The notes under the pieces were generated by a model, which saw only the letters and a program-made list of their open reading frames with translations, was not told the DNA's origin and searched no databases. A program made the translations under genes and the position numbers. A DNA stretch of 64,000 nucleotides. Origin: Streptomyces sp. SolWspMP-5a-2. GTDB taxonomy: Bacteria; Actinomycetota; Actinomycetes; Streptomycetales; Streptomycetaceae. Shown here piece by piece: positions 10,629-18,625 of the stretch. Position 1 is the stretch's first letter, and each line of letters opens with the position of its first letter. The stretch covers positions 18,358 through 82,357 of the forward strand of contig NZ_FMCI01000350.1 of the NCBI RefSeq assembly GCF_900091845.1, given 5' to 3'.

Positions 10629-11084
10629 ATGGCCCTGTGGGACCGCATCAAGGATTCCGCGTCGACGATGCAGACCCAGCTCGTCGCGAAGAAGAACGAC
10701 CTCAAGAGCGGCGCCTTCCGGGACGCCAGCATGGCCATGTGCGCGCTCGTCGCCGCCGCCGACGGCACCATCGACCCGGCGGAGCGGCAGCGCGTCGCGC
10801 AGCTCATCGCGAACAACGAGGTCCTCCAGAACTTCCCGGCCGACGACCTGCGCCGCCGCTTCGAGGAGAACCTGAACAAGCTCACCGCCGACTTCGACTT
10901 CGGCAAGGTCAGCGTTCTCCAGGAGATCGCCAAGGCGAAGAAGAAGCCCGCCGAGGCCCGCGCCGTCATCCAGATCGGCATCGTCATCGGCGGCGCCGAC
11001 GGCGACTTCGACAAGACCGAGCAGGCCGTCGTGCGGGAGGCGTGCTTCACCCTGGACCTGCCCCCGCACGAGTTCGACCTCTAG
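10629..11084 (+). CDS. TerB-family tellurite-resistance/stress protein
   Basis: A 151-residue soluble all-helical protein of the TerB family, which binds metal at acidic positions and takes part in membrane-associated stress complexes with TerC and TerD. Visible acidic motifs are AAADGTIDPAERQ near residue 40 and GGADGDFDKTE near residue 122, the paired EF-hand-like segments of the fold. Length is normal. The ATG has GGAG nine bases upstream. It is monocistronic with a hairpin after it and a BlaI-type dyad before it, so induction by the BlaI/M56 pair encoded next door is likely. Confidence 0.93.
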   Translation: MALWDRIKDSASTMQTQLVAKKNDLKSGAFRDASMAMCALVAAADGTIDPAERQRVAQLIANNEVLQNFPADDLRRRFEENLNKLTADFDFGKVSVLQEIAKAKKKPAEARAVIQIGIVIGGADGDFDKTEQAVVREACFTLDLPPHEFDL

Positions 11085-11096
11085 GGCGCGTCCGAA

Positions 11097-11110
11097 GGGG
11101 CGGCCGCCCC
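11097..11110. terminator. Palindromic terminator between TerB and M56 genes
   Basis: The perfect palindrome GGGGCGGCCGCCCC lies 12 bases past the TerB stop and just past the stop of the convergent M56 gene, so it can serve both strands. Confidence 0.5.
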
Positions 11111-11112
11111 GG

Positions 11113-12048
11113 TCACAGCGGGGTGGCCGTCTTCAGGATCAGGAACATGGTGACCGCCGAGTTGGCGGACGACATCGCGGACAGGGCGGCGCCCGCCGCC
11201 GCGGTCCAGACGGCCATCCCGACGGTGGTGAAGGTCGGCGGCCAGGTCCGGGCGACCGGGGCGGGGCCCAGCAGCGCCGCCACCCGGCGCGGCACCGGGC
11301 CCGGCTCGCCGCCCACCGCGGCCATCGTGGGCGTGGGCGCCGGGCGCGAGACGAGCGCCGCCTTGGCGACGGCACGGGCGGTCAGCCGCCGGTCGCCGAC
11401 GGCGCGGGCTGCCTCCTCGTCGGCCCACCGCTCCACCGTGTAGGCGACGGTGGTGCGCAGCGGGCGCAGGAACGGGTTGGCGCGGGCCGCGAGTCCGGCC
11501 AGCAGCAGGAAGCGGTGGTGACGGCCGGTCAGGTGCGCCCGCTCGTGGGCGAACAGGACCCGCCGCTCCCGGGAGTCGAGTCCGGCCAGCATTCCGGTGG
11601 AGACGAGGATGCGGGCCGCCCGGCCGCCGGGCAGGGTGTGCGCGTAGGGGAGGTCGTCGTCGAGGACGGCGACCTGGGTGCCGGGCAGTCCGCGCAGCGC
11701 GCGCACGGTGGCCCTGCGGACCCGGTAGTGGCGCAGCAGCAGCGCCGTGCAGGCGGTGGCCGCCGCTGCCAGGGCGCCGACGGCGGTCTTGCCGACGACC
11801 TCGTCGTGCGGCACCGCCGAGCGCACCTCCGGGTCGGACCAGCCGTCCGGGAGCGGGTTACCGGGGAGCTGCGCGGTGCCGACGATGGCCAGCAGCGCCA
11901 GGCAGAGGATGCTGCACAGGCCGAGCACCCCGGCGACCCCGGAGAGCAGCAGGGTCGCCACCCGGGGGTGCAGTCTGCTCTCGGCGAGCCGGGCGACGGG
12001 CCAGGCGGTCAGGGGCAGCACCAGCGGCAGGAACACGAACACGCCCAT
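11113..12048 (-). CDS. M56-family membrane metalloprotease (BlaR1/MecR1-like)
   Basis: A 311-residue membrane protein with helices near the N-terminus, around residues 35-57, 88-106 and at the C-terminal end. The zinc protease motif HExxH is HERAH (H168-H172) and the third ligand glutamate is in ERWADEEA about 40 residues later. In BlaR1 such a protease domain cleaves the BlaI repressor on signal; here the extracellular penicillin-binding sensor domain is absent, so the trigger is something other than covalent beta-lactam sensing (inference). It follows blaI by three bases and is surely cotranscribed. Confidence 0.9.
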   Translation of the reverse strand: MGVFVFLPLVLPLTAWPVARLAESRLHPRVATLLLSGVAGVLGLCSILCLALLAIVGTAQLPGNPLPDGWSDPEVRSAVPHDEVVGKTAVGALAAAATACTALLLRHYRVRRATVRALRGLPGTQVAVLDDDLPYAHTLPGGRAARILVSTGMLAGLDSRERRVLFAHERAHLTGRHHRFLLLAGLAARANPFLRPLRTTVAYTVERWADEEAARAVGDRRLTARAVAKAALVSRPAPTPTMAAVGGEPGPVPRRVAALLGPAPVARTWPPTFTTVGMAVWTAAAGAALSAMSSANSAVTMFLILKTATPL

Positions 12049-12051
12049 GGT

Positions 12052-12450
12052 TCAGACGTCCCCGCTCCCGGCGGGCGCGTCGTCCCCGGCCTCCAGGAGC
12101 AGCCGGCGCAGCAGTTCCTCGTCCTGGCGCGGCAGCGAGGAGACGAAGCTCGCGAGCACCGCCTCGCGGTCGCTCTCGCCGTCCAGGACGCGCCGCATCC
12201 GGTGGGCGGCGAGGCCCGCCTCGCCGGTGGCCGCCGTCCACGCGAAGGAGCGTCCGGCCCGGCGCCGGGTGACCACGCCCTTGGTGTGCAGCCGCGTCAG
12301 GATGGTGACGACGGTGGTGTAGGCGAGCGTGCCGCCCAGCCGTTCCAGGACCCAGGCGGCCGGTACCGGCTCCTGGGCCGCGCGCAGTGCCGTCAGCACC
12401 TGGGCCTCCAGCTCGCCCTGCCCGCGCCGGTTCCCGCCTCGCTGTTCCAC
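12052..12450 (-). CDS. BlaI/MecI/CopY-family repressor
   Basis: A 132-residue winged-helix DNA-binding protein. The helix-turn-helix region is ELEAQVLTAL through YTTVVTILTRLHTKGVV (residues 13-62), followed by the family word RRRAGRSFAW and a helical dimerisation tail around residues 85-118. The GTG start at 12450 has GGGAGG five bases upstream; longer in-frame versions run through the operator. It is predicted to bind CTAC-N6-GTAG dyads, one of which lies 83 bases upstream of its own start between it and the divergent terD, giving autoregulation. Its partner protease follows in the same transcript. Confidence 0.93.
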   Translation of the reverse strand: MEQRGGNRRGQGELEAQVLTALRAAQEPVPAAWVLERLGGTLAYTTVVTILTRLHTKGVVTRRRAGRSFAWTAATGEAGLAAHRMRRVLDGESDREAVLASFVSSLPRQDEELLRRLLLEAGDDAPAGSGDV

Positions 12451-12532
12451 GCCGCCTCCCTGATCGATCGCCGTCGCGTTCGGCGTCGGACCATCGTAGT
12501 GAGGTGGTCCGTCCCCGCCCGCCGTCGAACTT

Positions 12533-12546
12533 CTACAGTGTTGTAG
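12533..12546. promoter_or_regulatory. BlaI-type operator between blaI and terD
   Basis: The dyad CTACAGTGTTGTAG sits in the divergent promoter region of blaI-M56 (minus) and terD (plus), 53 bases before the TerD start. It contains TACA-N4-TGTA exactly. Confidence 0.8.
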
Positions 12547-12598
12547 ATTCGGGACAGACCGATGCGCTACCCGCAGACCGCAGCAGGAGGAGAGCACC

Positions 12599-13174
12599 GT
12601 GGGAGTTTCCCTGTCCAAAGGCGGCAATGTCTCGCTCAGCAAGGAGGCGCCCGGCCTGACGGCCGTCCTGGTCGGCCTCGGCTGGGACGTGCGGACGACG
12701 ACGGGCACCGACTACGACCTCGACGCCTCCGCGCTGCTGCTCGACGCGTCGGGCCGGGTCCCGTCCGACCGGCACTTCGTCTTCTACAACAACCTCACCA
12801 GCCCGGACGGCTCGGTCGAGCACACCGGTGACAACCTCACCGGTGAGGGCGAGGGCGACGACGAGTCGATCAAGGTGAACCTGGCCGCCGTACCGGCCGA
12901 GATCGACAAGATCGCCTTCCCGGTCTCGATCCACGACGCCGACAACCGCGGCCAGAGCTTCGGCCAGGTCCGCAACGCGTTCATCCGGATCGTCAACCAG
13001 GCGAACAACCAGGAGATCGCGCGCTACGACCTGTCGGAGGACGCGTCGACCGAGACCGCGATGGTCTTCGGCGAGCTGTACCGGCACGGCGCCGAGTGGA
13101 AGTTCCGCGCCGTCGGCCAGGGCTACGCCTCCGGTCTGGCCGGGATCGCGGCCGACTTCGGCGTCAACGTCTGA
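12599..13174 (+). CDS. TerD-family calcium-binding stress protein
   Basis: A 191-residue cytoplasmic TerD protein. It starts with the typical MGVSLSKGGNVSLSKEAPGL and shows the two calcium-binding loops DYDLDASALLLD (about residue 39) and IHDADNRGQSFGQVRNAFIRI (about 105-125), plus NLTSPDGSVEHTGDN. TerD proteins are linked to tellurite, oxidative and envelope stress and, in Streptomyces, to differentiation. The GTG start has GGAGGAGA upstream. The gene is divergent from blaI and shares its operator. Confidence 0.95.
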   Translation: MGVSLSKGGNVSLSKEAPGLTAVLVGLGWDVRTTTGTDYDLDASALLLDASGRVPSDRHFVFYNNLTSPDGSVEHTGDNLTGEGEGDDESIKVNLAAVPAEIDKIAFPVSIHDADNRGQSFGQVRNAFIRIVNQANNQEIARYDLSEDASTETAMVFGELYRHGAEWKFRAVGQGYASGLAGIAADFGVNV

Positions 13175-13206
13175 ATCCCGCGCGCTCCGGTTTGTGACAC
13201 CGGAAA

Positions 13207-13246
13207 GCGGTGAGGCGGCGGGGATGCCCCTCCGCCACCTCACCGC
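13207..13246 (+). terminator. Terminator hairpin after terD
   Basis: GCGGTGAGG-C-GGCGG (13207-13221) pairs with CCGCC-A-CCTCACCGC (13232-13246) with one internal mismatch and a ten-base loop, 33 bases past the terD stop. Confidence 0.65.
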
Positions 13247-13309
13247 CGTGTGTCCCGCCAGACCCGTCCCCGACCGTGAGGGCCGTCCCCGTGGTGCTCA
13301 GGAGGCGTG

Positions 13310-14434
13310 GTGAGCCAGACCACGCGGACCGCCGTCCGGCCGCAGGGCGACCCGGCGGTCGAGGCGCGGCCGACGGCCGCACCGCCGGTCCGGGACGCCT
13401 TCTTCGACAACGCCAAGTACCTGGCGATCGTGCTGGTCGCCGTCGGACACGCCTGGGAGCCGCTGCGCGACGACAGCCGGACCGTGACCGCGCTGTACAC
13501 CGTCGTCTACGCCTTCCACATGCCGGCCTTCATCGTGATCTCCGGCTACTTCTCCCGGAACTTCGACGGCACCCCGCGCCGCGTCCGGCGCCTGGTGACC
13601 GGCATCGCCGTCCCGTACGTCCTCTTCGAGACGGCGTACACCTTCTTCACCCGCTGGACCGACGGTGTGCCCGACCGCCCGGTCAGCCTGCTGGACCCGC
13701 TGTACCTGACCTGGTTCCTGGCCTCGCTGTTCGTCTGGCGGCTCACCACCCCGCTGTGGCGGTCGCTGCGCCGGCCGCTGCCGGTCGCCCTGGTCGTCGC
13801 GATGCTGGCGACGATGTCGCCGTCCATCGGCGAGGACCTCGACCTGCAGCGCCTGCTCCAGTTCCTGCCGTACTTCGTGCTCGGCCTCTGCCTGCGGCCC
13901 GAGCACTTCCAGATGGTGCAGCGGCGCCGGGTGCGGCTGCTGGCCCTGCCGGTCTTCGCGGGCGCCTTCGCACTGGCGTACTTCCTGGTGCCGCGCTTCA
14001 CCGGCGCCTGGCTGTTCCACCGCGCCAGCGCGGTCGAACTGGGCGCGCCCACCTGGGCCGGGCCGCTGATGACGCTCGCCCTCTTCGGCGTCTCCGTCCT
14101 GCTGACCGCCTGCTTCCTGGCCTGGGTGCCGGGGCGGACGACCTGGTTCACCGTGCTGGGCGCGGGCACCCTCTCCGGCTATCTGCTGCACGGGTTCGTC
14201 GCCCAGCTCGCCAACCACCTGGGCTGGTACCACCCCGGCTGGATGCACGGGCCCGCGGGCGCCGTCGTCACCACCCTGGTGGCCGCCTCCGTCGTGACGG
14301 TGCTGTGCACCCCCGCGGTGCGGCGGCTGGTCCGCTTCGCCGTGGAGCCGACCATGGAGTGGGCCTTCCGCCGGTCCGCCGAGCGCCCGGCCGACCAGCC
14401 GGGAACCCGTGACCGGACCCCCTCGTTGTCCTGA
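13310..14434 (+). CDS. Membrane acyltransferase, family 3
   Basis: A roughly 374-residue integral membrane protein of the acyltransferase-3 family (OafA/NodX/OpgC group), with about ten predicted helices. It shows the family's opening pattern FFDNAKYLAIVLVAVGHAWEP (catalytic-type histidine in VGHAW near residue 45) and FHMPAFIVISGYFSR. These enzymes O-acylate surface glycans or lipids with acyl groups from the cytoplasm; the acceptor is unknown. AGGAGG stands four bases before the GTG at 13310; a GTG one codon earlier is too close. The short ORF and the CNNM pair follow on the same strand. Confidence 0.85.
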   Translation: MSQTTRTAVRPQGDPAVEARPTAAPPVRDAFFDNAKYLAIVLVAVGHAWEPLRDDSRTVTALYTVVYAFHMPAFIVISGYFSRNFDGTPRRVRRLVTGIAVPYVLFETAYTFFTRWTDGVPDRPVSLLDPLYLTWFLASLFVWRLTTPLWRSLRRPLPVALVVAMLATMSPSIGEDLDLQRLLQFLPYFVLGLCLRPEHFQMVQRRRVRLLALPVFAGAFALAYFLVPRFTGAWLFHRASAVELGAPTWAGPLMTLALFGVSVLLTACFLAWVPGRTTWFTVLGAGTLSGYLLHGFVAQLANHLGWYHPGWMHGPAGAVVTTLVAASVVTVLCTPAVRRLVRFAVEPTMEWAFRRSAERPADQPGTRDRTPSLS

Positions 14435-14460
14435 CATACCCCACCAGAAGGAGCACCACC

Positions 14461-14565
14461 TTGTCCGCCAGACCGACGGACCCCGCGGATCCCCCGGGAG
14501 ACAGTCCCCGACCACCCCGTCACAGCGAGCATGAGCGCGGCACACGGCGGGGTGGTGTCCGATGA
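14461..14565 (+). CDS. Possible 34-residue small protein upstream of the CNNM genes
   Basis: A short frame with a TTG start, a very good GAAGGAG seven bases upstream, and a stop that overlaps the next gene's ATG (ATGA). The product is rich in proline, arginine and glycine and resembles no family known to me. The strong ribosome binding site and perfect stop/start overlap suggest it is translated, perhaps only to couple translation into the weakly initiated CNNM gene. Confidence 0.4.
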   Translation: MSARPTDPADPPGDSPRPPRHSEHERGTRRGGVR

Positions 14566-15911
14566 GTGCCGCGACCGCGCTCCTGGGCCTCCTCGCCGTC
14601 CTGGTCCTGACGGCGGGCACCGGCTACTTCGTCGCCCAGGAGTTCGCCTACGTCTCCGTCGACCGGCTGGCCCTGGCCCGCGCCGCCGAGGCGGGCGACC
14701 GCAAGGCGGCCCGCGCCCTGAAGGTGCTGGAGCGGCTGTCGTTCATGCTCTCCGGCGCCCAGCTCGGCATCACCGTCACCGGGCTGGTCGTCGGCTTCAT
14801 CGCCGAGCCGTCCGTGTCGGCGCTGCTGCGGCCCGCCCTGTCGGGGGCCGGGCTGCCGGACGCCGCGGTGAGCACCGTCTCCGTGGTGCTCGCCTTCGTC
14901 GGCGCCACCGTCGTGCAGATGGTCCTCGGCGAGCTGGCCCCCAAGAACCTCGCCATCGCGGTGCCCGAGCGGCTCGCCAAGGCGCTCGCGGGCTCCACCC
15001 TGGCGTACCTGAAGGTCGTCGGCCCGGTGGTGCGGATCTTCGACGGCGCCGCCGACCGGCTGCTGCGCAGGGTCGGCATCGAACCCGTCGAGGAGCTGCA
15101 CCACGGCGCCACCCTGGAGGAGCTGGGCCATCTGATCGGCGAGTCCCACCAGCAGGGCGAACTGCCCAAGGACACCGCCGAACTCCTCGACCACGCCCTG
15201 GAGTTCTCCGAGCGCACCCTGGCCGAGGTGATGGTGCCGCGCGCCGACGCGGTCTTCGTGCGCAGGGACGCGAGCGCCGCCGAGGCGGTCGGTCTGATCG
15301 CCCGGCACGGCCACTCCAACTACCCGGTGCTCGGCGACCATCCGGACGACGTCGCCGGAGTGGTCGGCGTGCGCGAGCTGATGCGGCTGCCCGCCGCCGA
15401 CCTCCCCAGGACCACCGCGGGCGCCTTCGGACGACCGCCCCTGCTGCTCCCCGACACCCTGCCGCTGCCGGAGGCGGTCGAGCAGATGCGGGAGCGGGAC
15501 GACGAGTTCGCGGTCGTCCTGGACGAGCACGGCGGGGTCGCGGGCGTCGTCACCTACGAGGACATCGCCGAGGAACTCGTCGGCGACATCGCCGACGAGT
15601 CCGACACGGTCACCGAACTCGCCGTCGCGGACGGCGCGGGCTGGCTGGTCGACGCCGGGCGCAGACTGGACGAGGTGGCCGAGGCGACGGGGGTGGAGCT
15701 GCCCGAGGAGGACGACTTCGACACCGTCGCCGGGCTGATCGTGGACCGGCTCGGCCGCTTCCCCGCCGTCGGCGACCGGCTCACGGTCGAACTGGCCGAC
15801 GGGGACCGGGTGCTGGTCGACGTGCGGACCCTGGACCGGCATGTGCCCGAACGGGTACGAATCGAGCGGATCGCGGGCCCGGCCCGGGAACGGGCTGAGG
15901 AGCAGGCATGA
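14562..15911 (+). CDS. CNNM/HlyC-type transporter with CBS pair and CorC domain
   Basis: A 449-residue membrane protein of the hemolysin C/CorB family. Order: DUF21 transmembrane domain (1-195; start TGYFVAQEFAYVSVDR and the word VLGELAPKNLAIA), two CBS domains (about 215-340) and a C-terminal CorC_HlyC domain (about 350-435, with DDFDTVAGLIVDRLGRFP). Relatives are implicated in magnesium or cobalt efflux and magnesium homeostasis, with CBS domains sensing Mg-ATP. Its own ribosome binding site is weak. It overlaps the second CNNM gene by four bases (ATGA). Confidence 0.92.
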   Translation: MSAATALLGLLAVLVLTAGTGYFVAQEFAYVSVDRLALARAAEAGDRKAARALKVLERLSFMLSGAQLGITVTGLVVGFIAEPSVSALLRPALSGAGLPDAAVSTVSVVLAFVGATVVQMVLGELAPKNLAIAVPERLAKALAGSTLAYLKVVGPVVRIFDGAADRLLRRVGIEPVEELHHGATLEELGHLIGESHQQGELPKDTAELLDHALEFSERTLAEVMVPRADAVFVRRDASAAEAVGLIARHGHSNYPVLGDHPDDVAGVVGVRELMRLPAADLPRTTAGAFGRPPLLLPDTLPLPEAVEQMRERDDEFAVVLDEHGGVAGVVTYEDIAEELVGDIADESDTVTELAVADGAGWLVDAGRRLDEVAEATGVELPEEDDFDTVAGLIVDRLGRFPAVGDRLTVELADGDRVLVDVRTLDRHVPERVRIERIAGPARERAEEQA

Positions 15912-16927
15912 GTTTCCCGATGGCACTCTTCGTCACCGTGCTGCTGCTCATCGGCAGCGGCTTCTTCGTGGCCGCCGAGTTCGCCCTGGTCGCCGCCAGG
16001 CGCCACCGCGTGGAGAAGGCCGCGGCCGAGGGAAGGCGCGGCGCGAAGGCGGCGCTGGCCGGGATGCGCGAGCTGTCCCTGATGCTGGCGGGCGCGCAAC
16101 TCGGCATCACTATCTGCACCTTGGGGCTCGGCTCGGTCTCCAAGCCCGCCATCTCCCACGAACTGGACCCGCTGCTGCACGCGTTGGGGCTGCCCAGCGC
16201 GCTCAGTTACGCGGTCGCGTTCGCGGTGGCGATGGCGGTCGTGGTGTTCCTGCACATGGTGGTCGGCGAGATGGCCCCCAAGTCGTGGGCGATCGCGCAC
16301 CCGGAGCGTTCGGCGATGCTGCTCTCCCCCGCCTTCCGCGCGGTGGTGAAGGTGGTGCGCCCGCTGATCTCGCTGCTGAACCGGGTCAGCAACGCCCTGG
16401 TGCGGCTGTGCCGGGTCACCCCGCGCGACGAGCTGGCCTCGGTCCACAACCGGGAGCAACTCGCCCACCTGGTCGCGGAGTCGCAGCGGCTCGGACTGAT
16501 CAGCGAGGCCGACTCGGAGCTGCTGACCCGCTCGCTGACCGAACCGGAGACCCCGGTCTCCGCGCTGACGGTCCCGGCCGCGCTGATCACCTCGGTGGAC
16601 GCCGACGCGGACGTCGAGGCGGTGCTGCGGGTGGCCGCCGGGAGCGACCGCACCCGGCTGCTGGTCCGGGACGCCACCGGCTTCGTCGGCTCGGTGCACG
16701 CCCGCGACGCCCTGGTCGCACGGGCCAGGGGCCGCGCCACGACCGCGCGCGAACTGGCCCGCCCGGTACCGGAAGCGTCCGCGGACACCACTGTCGCCGA
16801 CACGATCGACCTGCTGCGCAGGCGGCGCGCCTCGCTGGCCGTGGTCAGGGACGGCGACGGCGTCCTGCTCGGCATGGTGACCCTGGACGACCTGCTGTCC
16901 CGGTTCCTCCAGCCCCAGTCCGTGTGA
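15908..16927 (+). CDS. CNNM/HlyC-type protein lacking the CorC domain
   Basis: A 339-residue paralogue of the preceding protein: DUF21 domain (1-195; GSGFFVAAEFALVAARR, VVGEMAPKSWAIA) and a CBS pair (about 215-335), ending directly after the second CBS domain. The CorC_HlyC domain is missing. Paired full-length and short CNNM genes are common in actinobacteria and may form a heteromer (inference). Its start lies within the stop of its neighbour, so it is cotranslated. Confidence 0.9.
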   Translation: MSFPMALFVTVLLLIGSGFFVAAEFALVAARRHRVEKAAAEGRRGAKAALAGMRELSLMLAGAQLGITICTLGLGSVSKPAISHELDPLLHALGLPSALSYAVAFAVAMAVVVFLHMVVGEMAPKSWAIAHPERSAMLLSPAFRAVVKVVRPLISLLNRVSNALVRLCRVTPRDELASVHNREQLAHLVAESQRLGLISEADSELLTRSLTEPETPVSALTVPAALITSVDADADVEAVLRVAAGSDRTRLLVRDATGFVGSVHARDALVARARGRATTARELARPVPEASADTTVADTIDLLRRRRASLAVVRDGDGVLLGMVTLDDLLSRFLQPQSV

Positions 16928-17008
16928 ACCCCGCCGGAGACCGGCTCCCGGTGGACCACCACCGGATACGGTGTCCGGCGGCGGCACGTCGGCGGCGGGA
17001 GCGGGGAC

Positions 17009-17779
17009 ATGGGCGAGCTGGGCACGACCCCACGGACCGGCGGCGCCTCCGACCGGCGCGAACGCCCCGATCCCCGGCCCCGCCGGACGCGCGGCTCCCT
17101 GCTGTGGGCCGTGGGGCTCACGGCGGCCATGGTCGTCGGCGCGGGGATCGCCCAGTGGGTGACCTGGCTCGGGGCCGTCCTGTCCCTCGCGTCGGTGGCG
17201 GTCACCGCCTGCCTCGTCGGGGGCGTCTGGCACCGGGCCGGGGCGGCGGCGGTCGCGTCCGTCGCCGGGTCAGGGCTGGTGCTGTTCGCGGGGCCCGCGC
17301 TGTACGAGGTCTACATGCGCTCGGCGGGCGAGCCAGTGCCCGCCGTGGTCACGTCGGTGGCGGAGCGCCACGGCGCGGGGCGGTGCGCGCTGCGCGAGCT
17401 GGACGGCGGGCACCGGGCGTACGAGGTCGCGCGGCAGGGCAACTGCTTCGGCCGGGCGCGGGCCGGTGACCGGGTCGAGATCCGGGTGGACCCGCTGGGC
17501 CTGCTGGAGCCGCGCCTGCCGGACGCCACGGACCAGCCGGGCACCACGGACGCCACGGCGGCGGTCGCCGCGTGCCTGGCCCTGACGACCGCGGCGGCCG
17601 TCCTCCACGGGGGACGACGGCGCAGGGCCGACGGCGGCCGGGCCGGGGTCGGGGCGTCACGGGGCCTGACGGTGCCGGCGCCGGGGGCCGGGGCGTCACA
17701 GGGGCCTGACGGTGCCGGCGGCCGGGGGCGAGAATCCCCCGGGGGCGCAGGTCAGACGCGCGGCGCGGATTCGTCCTGA
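17009..17779 (+). CDS. Membrane protein of unknown function
   Basis: A 256-residue protein. A basic, proline-rich N-terminus (1-30) is followed by two to three hydrophobic helices (about 33-100), a soluble segment with two cysteines (RCALRELD and NCFGRA) and a further helix near 185-200. The last 50 residues are glycine-rich low complexity encoded by the local DNA repeat, and the end overlaps the convergent TatA-like gene by 28 bases. The C-terminus may be an accident of the repeat, since the two repeat copies differ by one base and shift frame. I recognise no family. Confidence 0.6.
   Translation: MGELGTTPRTGGASDRRERPDPRPRRTRGSLLWAVGLTAAMVVGAGIAQWVTWLGAVLSLASVAVTACLVGGVWHRAGAAAVASVAGSGLVLFAGPALYEVYMRSAGEPVPAVVTSVAERHGAGRCALRELDGGHRAYEVARQGNCFGRARAGDRVEIRVDPLGLLEPRLPDATDQPGTTDATAAVAACLALTTAAAVLHGGRRRRADGGRAGVGASRGLTVPAPGAGASQGPDGAGGRGRESPGGAGQTRGADSS
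17651..17720. repeat. Imperfect 40-base tandem duplication
   Basis: The stretch GGGGCGTCACGGGGCCTGAC and its continuation (17651-17680) recur at 17690-17720 with one extra A. The insertion changes the reading frame of the overlapping membrane-protein gene near its C-terminus. Confidence 0.6.
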
Positions 17780-17967
17780 CGTCCGACGACCCTGCCCTCG
17801 ACGACCTGTCCGGCGCCGGGCGCGTCCTGCTCCTTGAGGGCCTTGGCCTCGCTCTTGAAGATCCGGGCGGCCTTCCCGGCCGAACGCGTCAGCTCGGGCA
17901 GCTTCTTGATGCCGAGCACGACCACGACCACGATCAGGATCACGGCCAGCTCACTCAAACCGAACAT
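17752..17967 (-). CDS. TatA/E-type protein translocase subunit
   Basis: A 71-residue protein with the TatA pattern: short N-terminus MFGLSELAVI, one membrane helix (about 5-21), the amphipathic helix GIKKLPELTRSAGKAARIF and an acidic-basic tail. TatA multimers form the pore for folded proteins exported by the twin-arginine pathway. The start ATG at 17967 fits the family; the longer frame reads through the operator. It stands alone, away from tatC, and has a BlaI-type dyad upstream, suggesting a stress-inducible extra TatA. TatA-like phage-shock-type roles are an alternative. Confidence 0.88.
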   Translation of the reverse strand: MFGLSELAVILIVVVVVLGIKKLPELTRSAGKAARIFKSEAKALKEQDAPGAGQVVEGRVVGRQDESAPRV

Positions 17968-18000
17968 CAGGTCTGCTCTCTCCCGGGCGGACGCCGCCAA

Positions 18001-18014
18001 CTACAGTGCTGTAG
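18001..18014. promoter_or_regulatory. BlaI-type operator upstream of the TatA-like gene
   Basis: The dyad CTACAGTGCTGTAG (TACA-N4-TGTA core) lies 34 bases upstream of the TatA-like start and is the most symmetrical of the three copies in the window. Confidence 0.75.
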
Positions 18015-18087
18015 AAGTCTCTCCCGAAAGCGGACCGCGCGACAACCCCGCCTTTCCGGCCGGGCTCCGGCAAGCCGCCGCGCGCGC

Positions 18088-18447
18088 TCAGTCGTGCGGG
18101 GCCTGCCCGCTGACCCGGTGGTCGGCGTGGCTCAGCGCCTCCATGACCAGTCGCCGCAGATGCCCGTCACGCAGGCTGTAGTGGACGTGCCGCCCTTCCC
18201 GCCGGGCCTCCACCAGACCGGCGAGCCGCAGCTTGGCGAGGTGCTGGCTGACGGCGGTGCGGGAGGCGTCGCAGTGCTCGGCGAGGGTGCCGACGTCCGA
18301 CTCGCCCTGGGCCAGCAGCCACAGCAGGTGCAGCCGGGTGGCGTCCGAGAGCAGCGCGAAGACCCCGGTCGCCTCGGCGAGCCGCGCGCTGTCGGGATCC
18401 CGCAGATGCGTACCGGGCGCAGATGGGACGGGGTCGCGTCGGGACAT
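18088..18447 (-). CDS. NmtR-type ArsR/SmtB nickel/cobalt-sensing repressor
   Basis: A 119-residue winged-helix metal sensor. The DNA-reading helix is in DASRTAVSQHLAKLRLAGLV (residues 60-79) and the wing in REGRHVHYSL. The last helix carries D94-x-H96-x10-H107-x2-H110, exactly the spacing of the alpha5 nickel/cobalt site of Mycobacterium tuberculosis NmtR (D91, H93, H104, H107). Metal binding should release DNA and induce the divergent MFS gene. A palindrome in the intergenic region is the likely operator. The ATG at 18447 is the first start that removes a low-complexity proline-rich extension; its ribosome binding site is weak (AGGCTGAG). Confidence 0.88.
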   Translation of the reverse strand: MSRRDPVPSAPGTHLRDPDSARLAEATGVFALLSDATRLHLLWLLAQGESDVGTLAEHCDASRTAVSQHLAKLRLAGLVEARREGRHVHYSLRDGHLRRLVMEALSHADHRVSGQAPHD

Positions 18448-18551
18448 GGGGCTCAGCCTAGGGCCTGCGGCACGGAACGAGCGCGGGCGGGCGGGGACCC
18501 CCGGAGGGGGCGGGGGTGCGGGGCGGGCTGGGATTCTCGTCTCGTTCTTCA

Positions 18552-18582
18552 TGTGCGCAGATGCGCACACGACGACTACACT
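18552..18582 (+). promoter_or_regulatory. ArsR operator and promoter of the MFS exporter
   Basis: TGTGCGCA-GA-TGCGCACA (18552-18569) is an inverted repeat with eight-base arms. Its left half covers the -35 position for a TACACT -10 box (18577-18582), so a bound repressor would block transcription. It lies between the NmtR-type gene and the exporter. Confidence 0.75.
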
Positions 18583-18625
18583 GTCGGTCTGTCGTGCCCG
18601 ACCCGAGCCGTCAGGGAGTCGCCGC

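Noticed and set aside
11515..12546. Plus-strand frame opposite the M56 and BlaI genes
   Set aside because: Antisense shadow; the minus-strand genes have HExxH and winged-helix motifs and coupled starts.
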